Assembly: GCA_002414665.1 (NCBI GenBank)
Contig: DIAF01000020.1
Location: forward strand, 40,890 to 104,889
Length of the DNA: 64,000 nt
Source of the DNA: Halieaceae bacterium UBA5085
Lineage (GTDB): Bacteria; Pseudomonadota; Gammaproteobacteria; Pseudomonadales; Halieaceae
Reading direction: 5' to 3'
The translations under genes were made by a program, and so were the position numbers. Positions 17,633 to 27,776 of the stretch are shown here, in pieces (position 1 is the first letter of the stretch; every line of letters starts with the position of its first letter). Under the pieces are notes generated by a model, which worked only from the letters and a program-made list of their open reading frames with translations, was not told where the DNA came from and did not search any database.

Positions 17633-18547
17633 TCAGGGCGCCAGTTCGTCCTGCTCCGCGCCTTCCTTCACCGGCAACATCAGGTCTTCCTTGCTGACGC
17701 CCATCAGTACCAGCACCGTGGCCGCAACGTAGATTGAGGAATAGGTGCCGATCACCACGCCCATCAGCAGTGCGATGGCGAAGCCCTTGATCATCTCGCC
17801 CCCCAGCAACGCCAGGCAGACCAGCACCAGCAACGTGGTCAAGGAGGTGACCAGGGTGCGGCCCAGCGTTTCGGACAGGGATATGTTGATGACTTCCAGC
17901 GGGTCGGATTTGCGCAGTTTACGGAAGTTCTCCCGAATGCGGTCGGACACCACGATGGTGTCGTTCAGCGAATACCCGATCACCGCAAGCAACGCCGCCA
18001 GCACCGTGAGGTCGAACTCCAGGCCGATGATGGAGAAAAATCCGAGCGTGATAATGACGTCGTGCACCAGCGCTGCAACGGCACCCACCGCGAACTTGAA
18101 CTGGAAGCGAAAGCCGATGTAGAGCATGACCATACCCAGCGCCATGAGCATGGCCAGCCCACCCTGCTCGCGCAGTTCATCACCGACCTGGGGACCGACG
18201 AACTCGATGCGCCGCAGCTCCACCGTGCCCTCGAAGGAGTCCTCCAGGAGACGCACCAGGGCGGTGCCCTCGGTGTCTGCATGTCCCTGGGGAAGGCGGA
18301 TCAGCACATCACGGTCAGTGCCGAAACTGACCACGATGGCCCCGGCGTAGCCGCCGGTGTCCAGTGTCGACCGGATCGCTTTCAGATCCGCGGATTCACT
18401 GTAGTGCACCTCCACCAGGGTACCGCCGGTGAAGTCCAGCCCCCAGCTCAGCTGCCGCGTCGACAGGCTGAAAATGGCGGCAACCAGGAGTACCGCGGAC
18501 AGGGCGATCGCGAGTTTCCGCTGGCCCATGAAGTTGATGACTTTCAT
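17633..18547 (-). CDS. secF: protein translocase subunit SecF
   Basis: A 304-residue RND-type membrane protein of the SecDF-YajC complex, which uses the proton gradient to pull exported proteins through SecYEG. It has one N-terminal membrane segment, a periplasmic region and five more segments; family motifs are LDFTGGTLVEV near the start and GYSLNDTIVVSDRIREN. The ATG at 18547 has GGAG seven bases upstream and is preferred to the GTG at 18553. It follows secD. Confidence 0.95.
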   Translation of the reverse strand: MKVINFMGQRKLAIALSAVLLVAAIFSLSTRQLSWGLDFTGGTLVEVHYSESADLKAIRSTLDTGGYAGAIVVSFGTDRDVLIRLPQGHADTEGTALVRLLEDSFEGTVELRRIEFVGPQVGDELREQGGLAMLMALGMVMLYIGFRFQFKFAVGAVAALVHDVIITLGFFSIIGLEFDLTVLAALLAVIGYSLNDTIVVSDRIRENFRKLRKSDPLEVINISLSETLGRTLVTSLTTLLVLVCLALLGGEMIKGFAIALLMGVVIGTYSSIYVAATVLVLMGVSKEDLMLPVKEGAEQDELAP

Positions 18548-18549
18548 AC

Positions 18550-20424
18550 TCACACTCCCCCGATGGACAGGGTTCTAACCTTGCGGCCACCGTAGTACAG
18601 GTTCACCAGCGCCCGGGTACCGACAATGGCCGTAAACATCGATGTGACAATACCCACCGACAGCGTGACGGCGAAGCCTTTCACCGGCCCGGTACCGACG
18701 GCGTAAAGAATCACCGCGACAATCAGGGTGGTGATGTTAGCGTCGAGAATGGTCGACAGTGCGGCGTCGTAGCCTGAATGAATCGCCATCTGGGGACTTC
18801 GCCCATCGCGCAATTCCTCACGTATTCGCGAGAAAATCAACACGTTGGCATCCACCGCCATACCGACGGTAAGCACGATTCCCGCAATGCCCGGCAGTGT
18901 CAGGGTCGCACCAATCAGCGACATGAAAGCGACCAGCAGCACCAGGTTTGCCGCCAGCGCCACTACCGCAATCACGCCGAACACGCGGTAATAGAGAATC
19001 ATGAACAGCACGACCAGCGCGAGGCCAAACTGCACGGACTTCACACCGAGGCGAATATTTTCCGCACCCAGTGAGGGCCCGACAGTGCGCTCTTCCACAA
19101 AGGAAATGGGCGCCGCCAGTGCGCCGGCACGCAGCATCAGGGCCAGCTCAGAGGCCTCCAGCGGACTGTCCAGCCCCGTGATCTGGAACTGTGCACCCAG
19201 TGCCGACTGGATGACAGGTGCAGTCAGCAGTTTGCGTTCGTCGTAGGGAATCTGAATCGCTTTCTCGCTGCCGTCTTCCTGCAGCTCGTAGCGGGTACGG
19301 AACTTGCGCTCGATGAACAGGACGCCCATACGCCGCTTGACGTTGTTGCGTGTCGCCCGCGACATGAGGGTGCCGCCCTCCCCGTCCAGGCTGATCTGTA
19401 CGTTGGGGCGGCCGTTCTCGTCGAAACTGGCCTGGGCGTTCGCCACGCGCTCACCGGTAATGATGATGTCGCGCTCCAGCCACTCAAAGGAGCCGGCGCG
19501 GTCTTCGCTGCGGTACTCGAAGCGCTGCTTTTCCGACTCCGGCGCATCCAGGTTCGCCACCAGGCGGAATTCGAGATTCGCCACCGTGCCCAGAATCCGC
19601 TTCGCTTCGGCGGTGTCCTGGATGCCGGGCAGTTCCACCACAATACGGCTCTGGCCCTGGCGCTGCACCAGCGGCTCCGACACACCCAACTCGTTGACCC
19701 GGTTGCGCAGCGTCGTCAGGTTCTGTGATACCGCATAGTTGGCGATCTCCGTGCGCATCTGCTCGGTCATGGAGGCGGTGATGGTCCAGTTGTCACCGTC
19801 TCCACCACGCTCCAGTGTCAACTCGGGGTGGTTGTCGGCGATCAACGTGCGGGCCGCTTCACGGTCTGCCTCGCTGCGCAGGCGCGCCGTGACCGACAGG
19901 TCGCCCTCGCGCCCGACGATACCCCGAATCCGCTCATCGCGCAGGGCGCGACGAATGGCCGTCTCGTAAAACTCCTGACGGCGCTCCATGGCCGCATCTA
20001 CATCCACTTCGAGCTTGAAGTGCACACCGCCGCTCAGGTCGAGGCCCAGCTTCATCGGCTGCCCACCCAGATCACTGAGCCACGAGGGAGTCGTCGGCGC
20101 CAGGTTCAGGGCCACAATGAAGCCATCCCCCAGGGCGCGCTGCACCCTCGCCTGCGCTACGAGCTGCTGCTCCGCATCGCGCAGCCGCACCAGTGCATTG
20201 CGACCGCCCGGGTCGATCACCTCGCCAAAGTGCGCAATGCCGGCCTCCTCCAACGCGCTGGTGGCGCGGCCGAGTGTGCGCTCATCGATGATCTGGGCAC
20301 TGCTTTCACCGGTGATCTGCAGCGCCGGGTCAGGGGCGTACAGATTGGGGGCGGCGTAAAACAACCCCGTCGCCAACACCGCGAGCACCAGCAGGTATTT
20401 CCACAATGGGTACTTATTCAACAT
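18550..20424 (-). CDS. secD: protein translocase subunit SecD
   Basis: A 624-residue partner of SecF with an N-terminal membrane anchor, a large periplasmic head and six segments in total. Family motifs are LGLDLSGGVHFKLEVD at about 124-139 and GMAVDANVLIFSRIREELRDG in the C-terminal half. In most gammaproteobacteria yajC and tgt lie just upstream; here purL takes that place and neither gene is in the window. Confidence 0.96.
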   Translation of the reverse strand: MLNKYPLWKYLLVLAVLATGLFYAAPNLYAPDPALQITGESSAQIIDERTLGRATSALEEAGIAHFGEVIDPGGRNALVRLRDAEQQLVAQARVQRALGDGFIVALNLAPTTPSWLSDLGGQPMKLGLDLSGGVHFKLEVDVDAAMERRQEFYETAIRRALRDERIRGIVGREGDLSVTARLRSEADREAARTLIADNHPELTLERGGDGDNWTITASMTEQMRTEIANYAVSQNLTTLRNRVNELGVSEPLVQRQGQSRIVVELPGIQDTAEAKRILGTVANLEFRLVANLDAPESEKQRFEYRSEDRAGSFEWLERDIIITGERVANAQASFDENGRPNVQISLDGEGGTLMSRATRNNVKRRMGVLFIERKFRTRYELQEDGSEKAIQIPYDERKLLTAPVIQSALGAQFQITGLDSPLEASELALMLRAGALAAPISFVEERTVGPSLGAENIRLGVKSVQFGLALVVLFMILYYRVFGVIAVVALAANLVLLVAFMSLIGATLTLPGIAGIVLTVGMAVDANVLIFSRIREELRDGRSPQMAIHSGYDAALSTILDANITTLIVAVILYAVGTGPVKGFAVTLSVGIVTSMFTAIVGTRALVNLYYGGRKVRTLSIGGV

Positions 20425-20536
20425 AATCAGGCTCTAACAGGCTACCGGGCCTCGGCGACGCGCCGCAGGGGACACGTCGTCGGGAATGGAAAGTCGGTCA
20501 TTATAAGGAATCAAGGGGGGGTCACAAGGGGCGGCG

Positions 20537-23500
20537 TCAGCCGACCCAGTGACGAGCGTTGCGGAACAGCCGCAACCAGGGGGCATCCTCGCCCCAGTCA
20601 GCCGGCGCCCAGGAATGCTGCACACTGCGGTACACCCGCTCCGGGTGCGGCATCATGATGGTAGCGCGGCCGTCGAGACTCGACAGACCCGCGATGCCCA
20701 GCGGTGAACCGTTGGGGTTGGCGGGATAGCGCTGTGCCACCGAGAGATCATTCTCCAGATACCGCAGGGCAATGGTGCCCTCTGCCTCACACTGCTGCGC
20801 GCCTCCTGTCTGCCCGAACTGCGCGCGCCCCTCACCGTGGGCGACCGCAATCGGCAGGTGCGAGCCAGCCATTCCCGCAAGCAGCACCGATGGGCTCTGT
20901 TCCACCCGCACCAGCGCCAGGCGCGCCTCAAACTGTTCGGAGCGGTTGCGCACGAAGCGCGGCCAATGCGCCGCACCCGGAATCAACTCGGCCAGCGTTG
21001 ACACCATCTGGCAGCCATTACACACACCGAGAGTGAAGCTGTCCTCCCGGGCGAAGAAGTTCGCGAACTGGTCGCGCAGCGCGGTGTTGAACAGAATGCT
21101 CCTGGCCCAACCGGCACCCGCACCGAGCACGTCACCGTAGGAGAAACCCCCGCAGGCGGCGAGCCCTTTGAACCCGGCGAGCTCGCGGGCACCGCTGAGC
21201 AGATCACTCATGTGCACGTCCACGGGGGTAAAACCCGCACGGTGAAAGGCGGCGGCCATTTCGACATGTCCGTTAACGCCCTGCTCGCGCAGGATGGCCA
21301 CCCGCGGACGCACACCGCGATTGATATAGGGCGCCACGATATCCTCCGCGGGGTCGAAGGTGGCATGAGCGGACAGCCCGGGATCCGGCAGGGTGACGCG
21401 CTGGTACTCTTCCTCGGCGCACTCCGGGTTGTCGCGCAGACGGGCAATTTCAAAGCTGGTGCGCGCCCACAGCGCCTGCAGGCGACTGCGCTGGTCGTCC
21501 AGCACAACATCACCGTCGGAGCGAACGACCACCCGCTCACCGGGGACTGCCCGGCCCAGCGGACACAGACAATCCGCGAGGCCCAGCGCTGCTGCGCGCT
21601 CGCGCAGGTCAGGCGCATCAGCGGCGGCAACCTGCAACACCGCACCCACCTCCTCGGCGAACAGTTGTTGCAGCGGGCTGCCGGAGAGGAATGCGAGATC
21701 GATTTCCAGACCGCAACGGCCGGCAAAGGCCATTTCCAGCAGCGTCGTCAGCAGGCCACCATCCGAGCGGTCGTGATAGGCCAGCAGCCTGCCGGCCTGC
21801 AGGAACTCCTGCACCAGGGTAAAGAACGCCGCGAGATCCGCGGGCCGGTCGAGGTCCGGGACCTCACGCCCCACCTGCCCGTACACCTGCGCCAGCGCGG
21901 AGCCACCCAGACGGCCGGCGCCGCGACCCAGGTCCAGCAGCCAGAGTTCCGCGTCGGCAGCGGTCGACAGCTCGGGGGTGACCGCCAGGCGCGCATCGCT
22001 CACTGGCGCGAACGCGGACACCACCAGTGACACCGGTGCGGTGACGGCGCGCTGCTCGCCCTCCGCCTGCCAGGTGGTGCGCATGGACATGGAATCCTTG
22101 CCTACCGGAATCGTAATACCCAGTGCCGGGCACAACTCCATCCCCACCGCGCGCACCGTGTCAAACAGCACTTCGTCCTCGCGGCCGTAGCCCGCCGCGC
22201 ACATCCAGTTGGCAGACAGGCGAATATCCGCCAGTGCGGCCACCGGAGCGGCACACAGGTTAGTGACAGCCTCCGCAATGGCCATGCGCCCGGACGCCGG
22301 GCCATCCACCAGTGCCAGCGGGCTACGCTCACCCATCGCCATGGCCTCACCAGCGACGCTGTCATAGGACACGGTGGTCACCGCACAGTCCGCCACCGGC
22401 ACCTGCCAGGGGCCGACCATCTGGTCGCGGGCGACCATGCCGGTCACGGTGCGGTCACCGATCGTGATCAGAAACTGTTTGCTGGCCACCGCCGGCAGCT
22501 GCAGCACGCGTTCGACGGCTTCCAGCAGCGGCATCTCCAGGGTAAGCGCCGGCAGCGAGAGTGGCTGACGGGTCACGTCACGCTGCATTTTCGGCGGTTT
22601 GCCAAACAATACAGACATGGGCAGATCCACCGGCGCATTACCGAAGTGGCTGTCCTCGAGCGTCAGGTGCTGCTCCGCCGTTGCCTCGCCAACCACCGCA
22701 AACGGACAGCGCTCTCGCCGGCAGATCGCCTCGAAACGCTGCAGGTGCTCGGGCTCGACTGCGAGCACATAGCGCTCCTGGGATTCATTGCACCAGATTT
22801 CCAGCGGTGCCATACCGGGTTCGTCATTGGGCACATTGCGCAGGGCAAAACGCCCTCCGCGGCCACCATCCTTGACCAGTTCGGGCAGCGCGTTGGACAG
22901 GCCGCCGGCACCGACATCGTGGATAAAGGCGATCGGGTTGTCGCTGCCCAGCTGCCAGCAGCGATCAATCACCTCCTGACAGCGCCGCTCCATCTCCGGA
23001 TTCTGGCGCTGCACCGAGGCGAAATCGAGGTCTTCGGCACTGGCACCGCTGGCCATGGAAGACGCCGCGCCGCCACCCAGGCCGATAAGCATTGCCGGGC
23101 CACCCAATACGATCAGGTGCGCGCCCGGCGCAAAAGTACCCTTCTCGACATGCTCCTCGCGAATGTTGCCGTAACCGCCGGCAATCATGATCGGCTTGTG
23201 ATAACCCCGGCGCTCCATGCCGGACACGCCTGGGACATCCAGTTCGAAGCTGCGGAAATAGCCGCAGAGATTGGGTCGGCCAAACTCATTGTTGAAGGCC
23301 GCGCCGCCAATCGGCCCCTCCAGCATGATGTCCAGGGCCGAGACGATACGCGCAGGCTTGCCGTAGTCCGATTCCCAGGGCTGCGGGTAGCCGGGAATCT
23401 GCAGGTTGGAGACGGAAAAACCGGTGAGACCCACCTTGGGCTTGGAGCCCCGTCCCACCGCGCCCTCGTCACGGATCTCACCGCCGGCACCGGTGCCAGC

Positions 23501-24418
23501 GCCGGGAAACGGCGCAATGGCAGTAGGATGGTTGTGTGTTTCAACCTTCATCAACAGGTGAATCGGCTCCTGGGAGAAACCGTACTCTGCCGTCTGGGGA
23601 TCCGGGTAGAAGCGGCCGGCGCGGTGTCCGGTCACAACGGCAGCGTTATCGGAATACGCCGACAGCACACCTTCACCACCGCAGGCATAGGTGTTGCGAA
23701 TCATACCGAACAGGGAGCGCTCCTGGTCCACACCGTCGATGGTCCAGCTGGCGTTGAATATCTTGTGACGACAGTGCTCCGAGTTCGCCTGCGCGAACAT
23801 CATCAGCTCGACATCACTGGGGTTGCGGCCCAGCCCCGTAAACGCCTGCACCAGATAATCGATTTCGTCATCCGCGAGAGCGAGTCCAAGGCTGGCATCC
23901 GCTGCCTCCAGCGCGGCCCGGCCGCCCCGCAGGATGTCGATCGTCGCCAGCGCGGCCGGCGGCTGCTCGCGAAACAGCGCGCTGGCTGCTTCCAGCGTGG
24001 GCAGTACGCTTTCGGTCATGCGATCGTGCAGCAGGGCAACCACGGCACTGCGGGCCTCCTCCGGGAGCGCGGCTGGCAGCAGGAGATGCCAGGCCACACC
24101 ACGCTCGACGCGACGCACCTCGGCAAAGCCGCAATTGTGAACGATATCGGTCGCCTTGCTGGACCACGGCGAGATGGTGCCCGGGCGGGGCACCACCAGC
24201 AGCAAGGTCCCCTGACCCGGAACAGCATCCCCGGGGCCATCGCCAAGTAACTGGCCAAGCTGCGCCTGACGCCCGGCGGTGAGCTCACCAGCGGTCTGCA
24301 CAAAGTGCACAAACTCGCAGTGTTCCAGGTGAATGGCGGGGTGGATGGCGGCGAGTTTCTGGGTCAGCTTGTCCCGGCGAAAGGGAGACAGGGCCGATGT
24401 TCCACGCAATATCAGCAT
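20537..24418 (-). CDS. purL: phosphoribosylformylglycinamidine synthase PurL
   Basis: A 1293-residue fused enzyme for the fourth step of purine synthesis (FGAR plus glutamine to FGAM). It has the N-terminal PurS-like part, two ATP-grasp-like AIRS domains (with KVETHNHPTAIAPFPGAGTG) and a C-terminal glutaminase whose cysteine is in LGVCNGCQM and whose His-Glu is in PHPERVYR. The ATG at 24418 (MLILRGTSALS) matches the family start and gives the usual length; the frame upstream lies in the leader. Confidence 0.97.
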   Translation of the reverse strand: MLILRGTSALSPFRRDKLTQKLAAIHPAIHLEHCEFVHFVQTAGELTAGRQAQLGQLLGDGPGDAVPGQGTLLLVVPRPGTISPWSSKATDIVHNCGFAEVRRVERGVAWHLLLPAALPEEARSAVVALLHDRMTESVLPTLEAASALFREQPPAALATIDILRGGRAALEAADASLGLALADDEIDYLVQAFTGLGRNPSDVELMMFAQANSEHCRHKIFNASWTIDGVDQERSLFGMIRNTYACGGEGVLSAYSDNAAVVTGHRAGRFYPDPQTAEYGFSQEPIHLLMKVETHNHPTAIAPFPGAGTGAGGEIRDEGAVGRGSKPKVGLTGFSVSNLQIPGYPQPWESDYGKPARIVSALDIMLEGPIGGAAFNNEFGRPNLCGYFRSFELDVPGVSGMERRGYHKPIMIAGGYGNIREEHVEKGTFAPGAHLIVLGGPAMLIGLGGGAASSMASGASAEDLDFASVQRQNPEMERRCQEVIDRCWQLGSDNPIAFIHDVGAGGLSNALPELVKDGGRGGRFALRNVPNDEPGMAPLEIWCNESQERYVLAVEPEHLQRFEAICRRERCPFAVVGEATAEQHLTLEDSHFGNAPVDLPMSVLFGKPPKMQRDVTRQPLSLPALTLEMPLLEAVERVLQLPAVASKQFLITIGDRTVTGMVARDQMVGPWQVPVADCAVTTVSYDSVAGEAMAMGERSPLALVDGPASGRMAIAEAVTNLCAAPVAALADIRLSANWMCAAGYGREDEVLFDTVRAVGMELCPALGITIPVGKDSMSMRTTWQAEGEQRAVTAPVSLVVSAFAPVSDARLAVTPELSTAADAELWLLDLGRGAGRLGGSALAQVYGQVGREVPDLDRPADLAAFFTLVQEFLQAGRLLAYHDRSDGGLLTTLLEMAFAGRCGLEIDLAFLSGSPLQQLFAEEVGAVLQVAAADAPDLRERAAALGLADCLCPLGRAVPGERVVVRSDGDVVLDDQRSRLQALWARTSFEIARLRDNPECAEEEYQRVTLPDPGLSAHATFDPAEDIVAPYINRGVRPRVAILREQGVNGHVEMAAAFHRAGFTPVDVHMSDLLSGARELAGFKGLAACGGFSYGDVLGAGAGWARSILFNTALRDQFANFFAREDSFTLGVCNGCQMVSTLAELIPGAAHWPRFVRNRSEQFEARLALVRVEQSPSVLLAGMAGSHLPIAVAHGEGRAQFGQTGGAQQCEAEGTIALRYLENDLSVAQRYPANPNGSPLGIAGLSSLDGRATIMMPHPERVYRSVQHSWAPADWGEDAPWLRLFRNARHWVG

Positions 24419-24458
24419 GCTGGGGCGGGCTCCAGGAGCGGCTTTCGGAAAGCCCGCC

Positions 24459-24488
24459 ATTGTACGGGATAGAGTTGCAGGGAGTCAC
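24459..24488 (-). promoter_or_regulatory. candidate purL promoter
   Basis: Read leftward, -35 GTGACT (24483-24488) and -10 TACAAT (24459-24464) are 18 bases apart. A perfect inverted repeat, GGCTTTC/GAAAGCC, lies just downstream at 24440-24454 in the purL leader. I see no PurR-like box. Confidence 0.45.
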
Positions 24489-24535
24489 CGCCAATCGGCG
24501 GGCAAATTCACTCCCTGCGCAGGCGACAGGCCATC

Positions 24536-25723
24536 CTAGACGAAGAAGTCTGTGCTCTCTGCCCCCAGCAGCACAGCGCCGAGGTTCCGGCCAAATGCGG
24601 TGGGGTTGTTCGCCACGTGGGCGCGCGCTGTGTGGATGTCCAGGAAGCGCTGCTGAATCTCACTGCCCAGGAACACGGAGCTGCCGCCGGCCGAGGAGAA
24701 CAGGCTGTCAATCACCGCCATGCAGCGTTCGATCACCAGTGAGGCCTGGTACCGGTATTTGATGCGCTCCAGCACAGGCACTTCTTCCCCGGCGCTGACT
24801 TGAGCCATCATGCGGTCAAAATTCCGGAACAGGATGGCCTCCATCTCGTCGATACTGGTGATGGCCGCGGCAATACGCTCCTGGGTGCCGGTATCCCCGG
24901 CCAGTTTGGTCACGTCGCCACTGGCCTTGCCCACCACCATCTGTCGGTAGAGGTCCAGGGCATCGCGGGCGGCGCCGATTGCGGGCGTGGAGACAACGCG
25001 CACGAACAGCTGCGCCCAGGGCAGGCGGTATAGCGGCGCGCTGTCGACGGTGACCCCGGGATTGGTTCCGCGGAAGCCATCCTCTGCCTTGTGCGTGCGG
25101 TACTCCGGCACGAACACATCTTCAACAATAATGTCTTTGGAGCCGGTTCCCTGCAGACCCATAACGTGCCAGGTGTCTTCGATGCGATAGTCACTGCGGG
25201 GAATCAGGAAAGTGCGGAAGCCACCGTCCGGGGCAATACCGCCAAGCAGTGCCCAGGTGCAATGATCGCTACCACTGCTCCAACCCCAGCGCCCGCTGAA
25301 GCGGAACCCGCCCTCCACGGCGGTCACCTTGCCCATCGGGGCGTAGGCCGAAGAGGCGCGCACATGCACATCCTCGCCCCAGACATCTGTCTGCGCCCGC
25401 TCGTCCATCAAGGCAATCTGGAACGCGTGCACGGCGACGATACCAGCAGCCCAGGCGGTAGACATGCAGTTCTCTGCAATAGCGAGGTGCATGCGGAAGA
25501 AGTCCTGCGGATCCACCTCGTGACCGCCCCACTTGCGCGGTTGCAGGGCGAGGAAAAACCCTGCATCACGCAGGGCATCGATGTTCTCCTGCGGAACCAT
25601 GCGGCTTTCACGGGCCAGTGGCGCGTTCTTGCGCAGCATGTCTCCCAGCGCAAGCACACGGTCGTAAATGTCCTGGGCGCGCAGCGGCGGACGGTGGGTT
25701 AACGGCGTAGCGGGCAGCGTCAT
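24536..25723 (-). CDS. acyl-CoA-dehydrogenase-fold flavin monooxygenase, HsaA-like
   Basis: A 395-residue protein with the acyl-CoA dehydrogenase fold but of the group D flavin monooxygenase type: it begins with the helical domain (AGFFLALQPRKWGGHEVDP), has the middle beta domain (FRFSGRWGWSSGSDHCTWALLGG, then VMGLQGTGSKDIIVEDVFVPEYRT) and a C-terminal helical domain. It resembles HsaA, the oxygenase that hydroxylates a phenolic steroid intermediate, and related FADH2-using hydroxylases. No reductase partner is adjacent. It lies between purL and mltF, which are often direct neighbours. The substrate is unknown. Confidence 0.82.
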   Translation of the reverse strand: MTLPATPLTHRPPLRAQDIYDRVLALGDMLRKNAPLARESRMVPQENIDALRDAGFFLALQPRKWGGHEVDPQDFFRMHLAIAENCMSTAWAAGIVAVHAFQIALMDERAQTDVWGEDVHVRASSAYAPMGKVTAVEGGFRFSGRWGWSSGSDHCTWALLGGIAPDGGFRTFLIPRSDYRIEDTWHVMGLQGTGSKDIIVEDVFVPEYRTHKAEDGFRGTNPGVTVDSAPLYRLPWAQLFVRVVSTPAIGAARDALDLYRQMVVGKASGDVTKLAGDTGTQERIAAAITSIDEMEAILFRNFDRMMAQVSAGEEVPVLERIKYRYQASLVIERCMAVIDSLFSSAGGSSVFLGSEIQQRFLDIHTARAHVANNPTAFGRNLGAVLLGAESTDFFV

Positions 25724-25895
25724 GGACTTTTCTCCGGATTATTCGACTTTCACATAGACTACCTTGAAGTGGCGTGGTTCAAATACCCTGAATGAGTGAT
25801 AAACCCGCGAGACCCAGACGGAAGCTGTCCATGTCCATGGTTTGTAAAGCTTGCCAACGCTGTTCGCCCACCCCGCAGGGCGCTAGAATCCGCGC

Positions 25896-27329
25896 ATGAC
25901 CCTGCAAAGATCGCTGTGGCTGCTGACCTTCGCCACCACCGTACTGCTTTCCGGCTGCTCGCGTGACGATGCGCTGGAGCAGGTGCTTGCGGATGGCGAA
26001 CTGGTGGTGGTCAGCCGGAACAGCCCCACCACGTATTACCTCGACAAGACCGGCGCCGCAGGATTCGAACACGATCTGGCCCAGCTGTTCGCGGAGGACC
26101 TGGGCGTCACCCTGCAGATGGATACCGCCTACAGCCTGGGCGGCATTTTTCGCCGCCTGCAACGCCGGGAAGCCCACTTCGCGGCGGCTGGCCTGAGCCT
26201 CACCGCAGAACGCAGCGCAGCGTTCAACCACTCGACCCCCTATGCCAGTCTTGTGCCGCGCGTCGTCTATCGCACGGGCAAGCGCAAGCCCTCCGGACTG
26301 GACGACATTCAAGGACTGCACCTGGTTGTTCTGGCGGGAAGCAGCCACGAGCAGACCTTGCAGGAACTCAAGTCCGCCGCCTGGCCGGAGCTGAGCTGGG
26401 AAGCCGTGCGCGGCGCCGACACGATGGAATTGCTGGAGCGGGTGGACAGTGGCGATGCCGACATCGCAGTCATCGATTCAAATGAGTTCCGCATGCAACA
26501 GAGCCTGTATTCACGCCTGGACGTCGCCTTCAACCTGGGCAGTGAGCAGGACATGGTGTGGTATTTCCCCCCCGGGGACGAGTACACCGCGCTGATTGAA
26601 CGCGCCGATGCATTCCTCACCGCGCTGCAGGAGGACGGGCGTCTGGAACAGCTGCGGGAACAGCACTTCGGACACAACACCGTGCTCTCGCGCGTGGGGT
26701 CGCACGTCTTTGCCCGCAATATCCGCAGCAAACTGCCCGCCTACAGCAAGCTCATTCGCCAGGTCGCGGATGAGTACAAGCTGGACTGGCACCTGCTGGC
26801 CGCCATCGCCTATCAAGAGTCCCACTGGGACCCGGAAGCCACGTCACCCACCGGCGTCCGCGGCATGATGATGCTCACCGGCCCCACGGCGCGCGAGATG
26901 GGCGTCAAGGACCGGCTGGATCCTCTACAGAGCCTGCGCGGCGGAGCCCGCTACCTGAAGAATATACGCCGGCGCCTGCCCGCGGATATCGAGGAGCCGG
27001 ACCGGACCTGGCTAGCGCTGGCTGCATACAACATCGGACTGGCACACCTTGAGGACGCCAGGGTGCTGACCGAACAGCGCGGCGGCGATCCACATCTGTG
27101 GAGCGATGTTATGGAAACGCTGCCGTTACTGCAGAAAAGGGAACACTACCGAAATACACGCTACGGCTATGCGCGGGGCAATGAGGCGGCGAATTTCGTC
27201 CAGAACATCCGTCACTATTACAGCATTCTGCAGTGGAAGGACATGTCCGCCAATCAGCCGGGCCAACCCCTGAATCCGATGCAGTTCCTCCCGGCAGCGC
27301 TGCAAGGGGAGCGCTTCTTCGCGCTATGA
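25896..27329 (+). CDS. mltF: membrane-bound lytic murein transglycosylase F
   Basis: A 477-residue lipoprotein with lipobox LSGC near residue 21, an N-terminal solute-binding-protein-like domain (about 30-260) and a C-terminal SLT lysozyme-like domain. The catalytic Glu is in AIAYQESHWDPEA, followed by the family motif SPTGVRGMMMLT. It cleaves peptidoglycan glycan strands at the outer membrane. Its last six bases overlap the end of tadA on the other strand. Confidence 0.95.
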   Translation: MTLQRSLWLLTFATTVLLSGCSRDDALEQVLADGELVVVSRNSPTTYYLDKTGAAGFEHDLAQLFAEDLGVTLQMDTAYSLGGIFRRLQRREAHFAAAGLSLTAERSAAFNHSTPYASLVPRVVYRTGKRKPSGLDDIQGLHLVVLAGSSHEQTLQELKSAAWPELSWEAVRGADTMELLERVDSGDADIAVIDSNEFRMQQSLYSRLDVAFNLGSEQDMVWYFPPGDEYTALIERADAFLTALQEDGRLEQLREQHFGHNTVLSRVGSHVFARNIRSKLPAYSKLIRQVADEYKLDWHLLAAIAYQESHWDPEATSPTGVRGMMMLTGPTAREMGVKDRLDPLQSLRGGARYLKNIRRRLPADIEEPDRTWLALAAYNIGLAHLEDARVLTEQRGGDPHLWSDVMETLPLLQKREHYRNTRYGYARGNEAANFVQNIRHYYSILQWKDMSANQPGQPLNPMQFLPAALQGERFFAL

Positions 27330-27776
27330 GCGTCGGGCGCGAAAAAACGCCTGCAAACGCTCGCTGGACGCCTCGGCCAGCACGCCTTCCTCCCAGCGCA
27401 CCGTGTGGTTGTACCAGGGCGAATCCAGTAACGCACACTGACTGCAGACGACACCGGCACGCGGCTCGGGGGCCGCAAAGACCAGCAGGGCGATGCGCGC
27501 ATGCACCAGTGCGCCAGCACACATACTGCAGGGCTCCAGGGTGACGTAGAGCGTTGCACCGGGCAACCGGTAGTTACCCTCGGCTCGGGCCGCGTCGCGC
27601 AAGGCCACGATTTCCGCGTGGGCTGTCGGGTCCGCATCGCTGATCACACGGTTCCAGCCCTGTCCCAGCAGCTGCCCGTCACGCACCACCAGCGCACCCA
27701 CAGGCACCTCGCCCTGGGCTGCGGCGCGATCCGCCAGCGCCAGGGCCTGCTCCATCCAGCGGCGGTGCTCACTCAT
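27324..27776 (-). CDS. tadA: tRNA-specific adenosine deaminase TadA
   Basis: A 150-residue zinc deaminase that makes inosine 34 in tRNA-Arg. The zinc/proton-shuttle motif is AHAEIVAL and the second zinc motif PCSMCAGAL. The ATG at 27776 overlaps the stop of the GT41 gene upstream (ATGAGTGA) and fits the family start; an ATG three codons earlier is possible. Its neighbour mltF is the usual one, but coupling to glycosyltransferase genes is not. Confidence 0.95.
   Translation of the reverse strand: MSEHRRWMEQALALADRAAAQGEVPVGALVVRDGQLLGQGWNRVISDADPTAHAEIVALRDAARAEGNYRLPGATLYVTLEPCSMCAGALVHARIALLVFAAPEPRAGVVCSQCALLDSPWYNHTVRWEEGVLAEASSERLQAFFRARRS

Noticed and set aside
22646..24250. 534-codon open frame on the plus strand inside purL
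   Set aside because: It lies wholly opposite purL, whose motifs and length are complete. Long antisense frames are expected at this GC content, and the translation has no recognisable domain.
24440..24454. GGCTTTC/GAAAGCC repeat as a terminator of the HsaA-like gene
   Set aside because: The loop is a single base, no T run follows, and it lies downstream of the predicted purL promoter, so it is more likely part of the purL leader.
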